Source: an uncultured Succinivibrionaceae bacterium
GTDB taxonomy: Bacteria; Pseudomonadota; Gammaproteobacteria; Enterobacterales; Succinivibrionaceae
Assembly: GCA_900539665.1 (NCBI GenBank)
Contig: UQCV01000044.1
Span: 1 to 20,011 of the forward strand
DNA length: 20,011 bases
Direction of reading: 5' to 3'
Shown here: positions 14,843 to 20,011 of the stretch, piece by piece
Position numbering within the stretch: position 1 is the first letter of the stretch
Layout: each line of letters begins with the position of its first letter
Notes under the pieces: model-generated
Database searches by the model: none
The model's input: the letters and a program-made list of their open reading frames with translations, nothing else
Told to the model about the DNA's origin: nothing
Position numbers and translations under genes: made by a program

Positions 14843-15535
14843 ATGAAAGCAGTAGTATTACTAAGTGGCGGGGTAGATAGCACTACCTGTCTTGCCTTAG
14901 CCTGCAAAGAGTATGGCGCACATGAAGTTTTTGCGCTTAATATTGGTTACGGCCAAAAACATGAAAAAGAACTTGCCTGTGCGGAAAAAATCGCCGCTTA
15001 CTATGGAGTTCAATACCGTCGTATGGATCTTAGCCAGATCTTTATGTTTAGTAACTGCTCACTGCTCCAACATTCAAACGTCAGCATCGAACATAAAAGC
15101 TACGCCGAACAAATTCACGAACACGGCGAAGGCCCTGTTTCGACCTATGTTCCATTTCGTAACGGCCTCATGCTTTCCACAGCTGCTGCAATGGCTCAAA
15201 GCCTAGGCGCCACTGAAGTTTGGTATGGCGCTCATCAAGATGATGCTGCTGGTAGCGCATATCCTGATTGTAGCCGTGAATTTGCTGATGCCATGGGAAA
15301 GGCCATTGCCGAAGGCACTGGTCATGAACTTATCTTAAAAGCCCCATTTATCAATGCAAACAAAGCCGGAATCGTCAAAACCGGGCTTGAACTTGGGGTA
15401 CCTTATGAACTCACTTGGAGTTGCTATGAAGGTGGCACATACCCATGTGGGCACTGTGGGACCTGTATTGATCGCCAAAACGCATTTCTTGCTAATGGCA
15501 CCAAGGACCCTCTTAAGTATGCCGATGAAGTTTAA
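14843..15535 (+). CDS. queC: 7-cyano-7-deazaguanine (preQ0) synthase QueC
   Basis: QueC converts 7-carboxy-7-deazaguanine to preQ0 with ATP and ammonia in queuosine synthesis. The 230 residues match the usual length. Features are the PP-loop SGGVDS (8-13), YGQKHEKEL (36-44), VPFRNGLMLS (103-112), WYGAHQDD (127-134) with YPDC (140-143), and the zinc site C194, C202, C205 and C208 in WSCYEGGTYPCGHCGTCIDR. The start at 14843 is set by AAGGAG (14831-14836) six bases upstream; the in-frame ATG at 14828 overlaps that site and has none of its own. It is the first of three queuosine genes on this strand, though 397 bases separate it from queD. Confidence 0.95.
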   Translation: MKAVVLLSGGVDSTTCLALACKEYGAHEVFALNIGYGQKHEKELACAEKIAAYYGVQYRRMDLSQIFMFSNCSLLQHSNVSIEHKSYAEQIHEHGEGPVSTYVPFRNGLMLSTAAAMAQSLGATEVWYGAHQDDAAGSAYPDCSREFADAMGKAIAEGTGHELILKAPFINANKAGIVKTGLELGVPYELTWSCYEGGTYPCGHCGTCIDRQNAFLANGTKDPLKYADEV

Positions 15536-15932
15536 GAGCTTCTACGGTTTTAAGATCTTAAGTTCGTTAAGTTTACATTAACCAAATAAGTATTAAGTCT
15601 TTATTTAGCGACTACTAAAAGGAACAAAGGAAAAAACCTGTGAGCAAGTTTTAGAACTAATAAGCGCCTACGGCCGGATGCAAATAACTAAAGCCCCGGA
15701 CGAATAGTACGAATAAAACGAGTAAGACGAATAAATAAGTTCACATAGCCATACGCTCACAAGTAAAATTAATAGTACGGCCAACTCAAGATTTAAAAAG
15801 AGCTTAAAAGCTCAAGAGAGCAAGTTGGTAAATTTTAAGTTTAAAGCTTACCTACTTGACCTAAAATCTTCATGAGTTAATCCATACTCTTAAACCAAAC
15901 CTTATAAGTAGTCGCTTAACAGGAAAAAATTT
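15536..15932. other. queC-queD gap with repeat and stem-loops
   Basis: No gene is seen. It holds a 9-base tandem repeat (15698-15733) and, at 15781-15855, three possible stems: CCAACT/AGTTGG as an outer pair, the perfect palindrome GAGCTTAAAAGCTC (15800-15813) inside it, and GGTAA/TTACC just after. None is followed by a U-run. They could form a structured leader of queD or an RNA processing site; the spacing is unusual for a queCDE operon. Confidence 0.4.
15698..15733. repeat. 9-bp tandem repeat, four copies
   Basis: Units GGACGAATA, GTACGAATA, AAACGAGTA and AGACGAATA follow one another exactly, with consensus NNACGARTA. The period is three codons, but no supported frame crosses it. Confidence 0.8.
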
Positions 15933-16271
15933 ATGTATAAAATCAAAAAACGTTTAGTTATCAGTGCCGCTCACCAGTTAAAGCTAGATTACGAAAGTAA
16001 GTGTTCCGTCCTCCACGGCCACAATTGGATTATTGACGTGTACCTACGAAGCAAAGAACTTGATGCGAACGGCATGGTCTATGATTTTACCCAAATCAAA
16101 AAGCGCATTCACGATAAGCTTGATCACAAGATTCTTAATGACGTGCTCCCTTTTAACCCAACTGCCGAAAACATCGCTTATTGGGTCGTGCAAGAATTAG
16201 CGCCATATTGCTATCGCGCAGATGTGGAAGAAAGCCCTGACAATTCAGCAAGCTACGAGCTTGACGATTAA
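15933..16271 (+). CDS. queD: 6-carboxy-5,6,7,8-tetrahydropterin synthase QueD
   Basis: QueD turns 7,8-dihydroneopterin triphosphate into 6-carboxytetrahydropterin, the first dedicated step of queuosine synthesis. It has 112 residues, slightly short of the usual 118-121. The zinc-binding histidines are H14 (SAAHQL), H28 and H30 (LHGHNW), the catalytic cysteine is C24 (CSVLHGHNW), and VYDFTQIKK (49-57), LDHKILND (63-70) and PTAENIA (76-82) are all family hallmarks, with a Glu near 99-100 in the expected place. AGGA lies 9 bases before the ATG. QueE follows after 198 bases. Confidence 0.95.
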   Translation: MYKIKKRLVISAAHQLKLDYESKCSVLHGHNWIIDVYLRSKELDANGMVYDFTQIKKRIHDKLDHKILNDVLPFNPTAENIAYWVVQELAPYCYRADVEESPDNSASYELDD

Positions 16272-16469
16272 GCCCACTCTAAACCTGCTTACCTGGCCTT
16301 ACTTACAAGCTTTGCTTTAACCTTAGTTTTTTAACATTCGTTTTAGCCTTGGCTTTTAACTTTAGGTGTAAGCCTTGTTTACTAGTAACTGCCTGATTTT
16401 CCTCTTAGATTAAAGAGAGAATTTAGGTGAAAGTAACTACCTTCAGTGATTTTTTGAGAAAAAACTAGT

Positions 16470-17159
16470 ATGACCCTATCTTGCGAAACGGCTTTTGTCG
16501 TTAATGAAATTTTTGCTTCCATAAATGGTGAAGGACAGTTAGCTGGTGAAGCTGCGATCTTTGTCCGTTTAGCCGGTTGTAACTTAAAATGCACTTACTG
16601 TGATACTTGTTATGCCCAAAGCCCTCAAGCAGGCACCTTAATGACTGTTAGTGACATTCTCACTAAAGTAAAAAGTTTTTTGGGAATTAAAAACATCACC
16701 TTAACCGGTGGGGAACCGCTTTTTAGAAGAAACGTTGAGGTGTTATTAGAAGCCTTTACAAGCGCTGGTTATTTAGTCAATATTGAAACTAACGGCGCTA
16801 TCAATCTAAAACCTTTTATCACCGCTCCGTACGCTGACAAGCTCATCTTTTGTTGCGATTTTAAACTCCCATCTAGTGGCGAAACTGCCAGGATGAATCC
16901 GGATAACCTAGCGCTACTAAGACCACAGGATGCTTTGAAATTAGTCATTGGTACGGCGCAAGACTTAGCTTATAGTCACACGTTATGCCAAAAACCGCAT
17001 GACTCTTTCATTTACCTCTCAGCCGTATACGGGCAAATGAAAGCCTCAGATCTCGTAGACGCCTTACTTGCGTGGGGAGCTGACACTGACATCTCTAAGC
17101 TTAGAGTGCAATTACAATTGCATAAATACATTTGGGATCCAAACCAAAGAGGGGTTTAA
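16470..17159 (+). CDS. queE: 7-carboxy-7-deazaguanine synthase QueE (radical SAM)
   Basis: QueE is a radical SAM enzyme that converts 6-carboxytetrahydropterin to 7-carboxy-7-deazaguanine, the substrate of QueC. The 229 residues fit the family. Features are NEIFASINGEG (12-22), the Fe-S motif C37-x3-C41-x2-C44 in GCNLKCTYCDT, the SAM-contact TLTGGEPLF (77-85) and NIETNGAI (104-111 region), and the C-terminal VQLQLHKYIWDPNQRGV, which reads like the family's usual LQ-x-HK-x-(I/L)W end. An extra cysteine, C47, follows the cluster motif where relatives usually carry Lys or Arg. The ribosome site is weak (GAG at 16450-16460), and no better in-frame start is visible. Confidence 0.95.
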   Translation: MTLSCETAFVVNEIFASINGEGQLAGEAAIFVRLAGCNLKCTYCDTCYAQSPQAGTLMTVSDILTKVKSFLGIKNITLTGGEPLFRRNVEVLLEAFTSAGYLVNIETNGAINLKPFITAPYADKLIFCCDFKLPSSGETARMNPDNLALLRPQDALKLVIGTAQDLAYSHTLCQKPHDSFIYLSAVYGQMKASDLVDALLAWGADTDISKLRVQLQLHKYIWDPNQRGV

Positions 17160-17172
17160 CTTTTTAACGTGC

Positions 17173-17228
17173 TTTGAGCTTTTTACTTTGAGCTTGGTAC
17201 TTTTAGCTTCTTACTTTTAGCGTTAAAC
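17173..17228. repeat. 14-bp imperfect tandem repeat, four copies
   Basis: TTTGAGCTTTTTAC, TTTGAGCTTGGTAC, TTTTAGCTTCTTAC and TTTTAGCGTTAAAC follow without gap. The block ends one base before the miniature IS at 17230 and begins 14 bases after the queE stop. Confidence 0.8.
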
Positions 17229-17229
17229 T

Positions 17230-17368
17230 TTGGCTCTTCGTGCATATGTGTGGGTAAAAGAGCCAATTTAGCAACACATATAGCGGAAACTTTTCTTCAT
17301 AGTTTTGGCTCCTTTGTCTACCTCAGCCCACCTGAGGTTGATTATTTGCCGAAACTATTGTGCCACCT
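17230..17368 (-). mobile_element. Miniature, internally deleted derivative of the IS3-like element
   Basis: Read on the minus strand, 17368-17301 matches the left end and leader of the element at 748-811, including the AGGTGGCACAATAGTTTCGG start, the CCTCAG/CTGAGG hairpin (17321-17337) and AGGA ribosome site. An ATG at 17300 opens the first seven codons of OrfA (MKKSFRY) and then the sequence jumps to the right end, with CTAAATTGGCTCTTTTACCC shared with 1061-1080 and the hairpin TTGGCTCTT/AAGAGCCAA (17230-17238, 17258-17266). Both ends are thus held in 139 bp with no transposase. It could move only with help from a full-length relative. Confidence 0.65.
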
Positions 17369-17523
17369 GTGTCACCCAAAACAACTATGTTCTTAAGAAC
17401 CTACAAAAGTAGGACCACTATTCTCCAAGCAAGACAACGAACAACTCCAAACAAGCCAAAGAACAAGCCTACGAGTGGATTGAAAACACTAACTATTTGC
17501 TATTTTCCATTTTCTATTTAAAG

Positions 17524-19311
17524 TTATGACTCAGTTTCAATTTGGTACTCTTTAAACGCAGCAAAGCAAGATTTATGATTAAAACTTATCCCAAATGCAT
17601 GCACCTTTTCTGTAATGCCGTTTTTCTTAAAGACTTCAACGTAACGTTTCTCTTCTATTTGTTTAAGTGCGACCTTAGCAGTTGGTACCAACTCATTACC
17701 ATCAGCAGTATATTTAAGTTCTAAAACCACGCCTAACAAGGAATCTTTAGATAAAAATATAATATCAGCATATCCGTTTCCAGCCTCAGGATTTGAGACG
17801 TAATTCATTAGATGCTCTGTTTGAGTTGAAAACACTCCATTTAAAAACCCGTGGTAGTAGTATTCTTTAGGCGCACTAGTTGAAACATCTCTAAACGAGA
17901 TAAATTTAGCCAACGCATCATTTATCGCTAAGCGTAATTGCTTAGGATCCGCATTAAAGATGCACTCTAAAATTCGGGCAGCTTTTTGTACCTGAGTAGG
18001 AGCTTTAGTGAAATAGTCTTGAATCTTCTCTTTAAAGCAATTTCTGATGCTTTTATTCGGAATTCTTAAATTAAGCTCTGAACTTGCCACATCAAAATTA
18101 GAATGCCCAGCAACTGTTAAGTAACCGGTATATAGGAGCATTGACCAAAAATCATCACTTTCATGCTGCTTTAAGTCTTCGTAGTTTAAGGTTTCTCTAA
18201 TCTTCTTACTGATGGTGCCACCATCAACTAAGGTTTGCATGTCGACCGCATCTTGCTCAGTTAGATAACCTAAGAATTGGTAGATTAAATCATTAGAGCT
18301 CGTATTGATCCAATAGTTTTGAGGAAGCATATCCTGGCAATTTTTTAATCTAATAGCTTCGGCACAAAATTTTACCACATCCCATGCACAGAACATTTCA
18401 TGGTTGGCAAAATTATAGCCATCGTACCATTCTTTAACTATATTGTTAAAACTAGACAAGCCATAATAATCTAGCATGTCGATAGTTTCATCTTTAGTAA
18501 ATCCAACCCCTGTTGCCAACTCCTCGTCTCTACTAAACACTGTGTTGACACTAATGTTATTTAAACCGGTAAAGATACTCTCTTTAGAAACACGCAAACA
18601 GCCAGTAAGCACAGCTTTTTCGAGGTAAGTATTAGTTTTTAGGACATTGCCTAACATTCCACGAATAACATCAACCATTTGGTTATAATAACCACGAACT
18701 GAGGCTTTAGCTAAAGGGACATCGTACTCGTCGATTAAGACAATAGCTTTCTTACCATAATGTTGATATAGAAACTGAGTTAATTTTTGTAAGGAAAATT
18801 GAAGCTTTACACTAGAACTAACTTTTTCTAAATTATCTAAATCAAGCAAGTATTGTAGATCACGCTTGTTTCCATCTGACAATTCATTACTTTGAAGTAA
18901 AAATCTAAATTGACTATCTACAAGTCCATAAATAATTTCTGCCAATTTTTGGTAAGCAGTCTCAAAGTTTATGCCCTCAACCGATTTTAAGGATAAGAAT
19001 ATAACTGGATAATGCCCCATATATTGCTGACAAAACTCTTGGTCCGCAAAAATTTTGGTGTCTTTAAATAGCTCTACGTGGCTTGATAAATCTTCTGGCT
19101 TGTTATGATTTATGGAGAGAAAATGGTAAAACATGCTCATGGTTAATGTTTTACCAAAGCGTCTTGGCCGAGAGATTAAAAGAACCTCACTTTTATTTTG
19201 GGCAAATACATCTTTAATTAACGAAGTTTTATCAACAAAGTAGCACTTATCATATATAACCTTAGAATAATCATCAGTGCCAACTGCTATTCCTTTTCTT
19301 AGTTGATTCAT
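17524..19311 (-). CDS. AAA-ATPase-like protein with C-terminal PD-(D/E)xK nuclease-like domain
   Basis: A 595-residue protein of the widespread gut-bacterial family with an N-terminal AAA-ATPase-like domain (the Pfam AAA-ATPase_like type) and a C-terminal PD-(D/E)xK nuclease-like domain (PDDEXK_9 type). Visible are GTDDYSKVI (11-19), FVDKTSLIKDV (25-35), the P-loop variant RPRRFGKT (48-55), Walker B VLIDEYDVPL (191-200), the TGCLRVSKES sensor-like motif that follows, and in the C-terminus D516 ... ELK (531-533), which fits the D-x(n)-E-x-K active site. The role is unknown; these genes are often multicopy and linked to mobile or defence DNA. AAGGA eight bases before the ATG supports the start. 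A paralogue lies 74 bases upstream on the same strand. Confidence 0.85.
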   Translation of the reverse strand: MNQLRKGIAVGTDDYSKVIYDKCYFVDKTSLIKDVFAQNKSEVLLISRPRRFGKTLTMSMFYHFLSINHNKPEDLSSHVELFKDTKIFADQEFCQQYMGHYPVIFLSLKSVEGINFETAYQKLAEIIYGLVDSQFRFLLQSNELSDGNKRDLQYLLDLDNLEKVSSSVKLQFSLQKLTQFLYQHYGKKAIVLIDEYDVPLAKASVRGYYNQMVDVIRGMLGNVLKTNTYLEKAVLTGCLRVSKESIFTGLNNISVNTVFSRDEELATGVGFTKDETIDMLDYYGLSSFNNIVKEWYDGYNFANHEMFCAWDVVKFCAEAIRLKNCQDMLPQNYWINTSSNDLIYQFLGYLTEQDAVDMQTLVDGGTISKKIRETLNYEDLKQHESDDFWSMLLYTGYLTVAGHSNFDVASSELNLRIPNKSIRNCFKEKIQDYFTKAPTQVQKAARILECIFNADPKQLRLAINDALAKFISFRDVSTSAPKEYYYHGFLNGVFSTQTEHLMNYVSNPEAGNGYADIIFLSKDSLLGVVLELKYTADGNELVPTAKVALKQIEEKRYVEVFKKNGITEKVHAFGISFNHKSCFAAFKEYQIETES

Positions 19312-19385
19312 CTTTATATTCCTTAAATACCATATTTGGTAGCTATAACTACGTTATTTTTCTGTGAACATTCATCATTATATAG

Positions 19386-20011
19386 CTAGCCTATTTGCGA
19401 GTCTTTTACATCTATAGCATATTCTTTAAGTAAAACTAAACACGATTTTTTATTAAAGCTTATGCCATATGCATAAATCTTTTGGGTAATACCTGGGAAC
19501 ACTAAATTTTCACAATAGTTCTTGGCCTCTATTTGAGCTAAAGCCACTTGGGCTTCTTGGAGACACAACTTCTTATCTTTCGTGTATTTTAGCTCTAACA
19601 CAACACTAATTCTTTCATCTATACTTGAAAAAGTAATATCAGGATAACCCTCACCTGATTCCTGGTTAGAAGCATAATTCATTAGATGCCCTGTTTGAGT
19701 TGAGAACACTCCATTTAAAAACCCGTGGTAGTAGTATTCTTTAGGCGCATTAGTTGAAACATCTCTAAACGAGATAAATTTAGCCAACGCATTATTTATA
19801 GCTAATCTTAATTGCTTGGCATCTGCGTTAAAGATACAAGTCAATATCGTATTAGCCTTTTGGACTTGAGTTTTATCATGTGTAAAAAACTCTTGAATCT
19901 TTTCAATAAAGCATGACCTAATACTCTTATTAGGAATGGTTAATTGAAGTTCTGAGCTTGCCACATCAAAGTCTGAGGGCTTAACAACTGTCAGATAGCC
20001 GGTATATAGTA
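19386..20011 (-). CDS. Paralogous AAA-ATPase/PD-(D/E)xK protein, C-terminal part (runs off the window)
   Basis: The frame is open to the right edge and continues upstream (LYTGYLTVV, then PSDFDVASSELQL), so the true start lies outside; the GTG at 19964 is not the start. The visible 208 or so residues align with residues from about 391 of the neighbour at 17524-19311, including YYYHGFLNGVFSTQT, the Asp of the PD-(D/E)xK site (GEGYPDITF) and LELKYT with E and K in place, so the nuclease-like domain looks intact. It ends 74 bases before the neighbouring start; the two genes are a tandem duplication, probably co-transcribed. One block of about 115 bases is nearly identical between them, well above the flanking similarity. 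Confidence 0.85.
   Translation of the reverse strand, partial: LYTGYLTVVKPSDFDVASSELQLTIPNKSIRSCFIEKIQEFFTHDKTQVQKANTILTCIFNADAKQLRLAINNALAKFISFRDVSTNAPKEYYYHGFLNGVFSTQTGHLMNYASNQESGEGYPDITFSSIDERISVVLELKYTKDKKLCLQEAQVALAQIEAKNYCENLVFPGITQKIYAYGISFNKKSCLVLLKEYAIDVKDSQIG

Noticed and set aside
14913..15206. 97-codon frame inside queC
   Set aside because: Overlaps the unmistakable QueC reading frame in another phase; a shadow frame.
15800..15813. Terminator after queC
   Set aside because: The perfect palindrome has no U-run after it and lies 265 bases past the stop codon.

Overview
The window looks like chromosomal DNA of an AT-rich gammaproteobacterium. Two neighbourhoods support this: yoaA directly upstream of tsaB, and a tRNA-Gly(GCC)/tRNA-Cys(GCA) pair, both of which match enterobacterial order (E. 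coli yoaA-tsaB and glyW-cysT-leuZ). A host-associated member of the Succinivibrionaceae/Aeromonadales is my guess from the overall flavour (AAA/PD-(D/E)xK paralogues, AT-rich spacers, many gene remnants), but the sequence does not prove it.

Layout. 1-1150 is a graveyard of IS3-like insertion sequence pieces on both strands. 1295-3055 (minus) encodes a large exported protein of unknown function ending at a strong terminator. 3663-3982 is a tRNA unit behind a consensus promoter: Gly, Cys, Cys. 4274-4912 (minus) is a secreted DUF4124-type protein. A 900-base gap with two unusual repeats leads to 5823-6416, a corrinoid adenosyltransferase. 6524-7621 (minus) is a Gfo/Idh/MocA-fold oxidoreductase. 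After a gap with a decayed gene and a perfect hairpin come tsaB (8089-8823) and yoaA (8941-11652), both minus. 12231-14396 (plus) is a seven-helix membrane protein of unknown function with its own terminator. 14843-17159 (plus) holds queC, queD and queE. 17230-17368 is a miniature derivative of the same IS type seen at the left edge. 17524 to the right edge holds two tandem AAA-ATPase/PD-(D/E)xK paralogues (minus), the second running out of the window.

How the genes work together. QueD (6-carboxytetrahydropterin synthase), QueE (7-carboxy-7-deazaguanine synthase) and QueC (preQ0 synthase) give the successive steps from dihydroneopterin triphosphate to preQ0, the precursor of queuosine in tRNA wobble positions. 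TsaB serves another tRNA modification, t6A37. With three tRNA genes, tRNA biology is well represented, but I see no sign that these loci are co-regulated. The other genes are housekeeping or accessory singletons.

Most unusual signals: one tRNA-Cys copy has C instead of the near-universal U at T-loop position 55; a 139-bp miniature IS keeps both IS ends; several long intergenic gaps each carry their own short tandem repeat of different period; a low-complexity block at about 5555-5665 is open in three frames; and the Gfo/Idh-like enzyme lacks the usual catalytic lysine motif. I see no convincing complete new multi-gene system.
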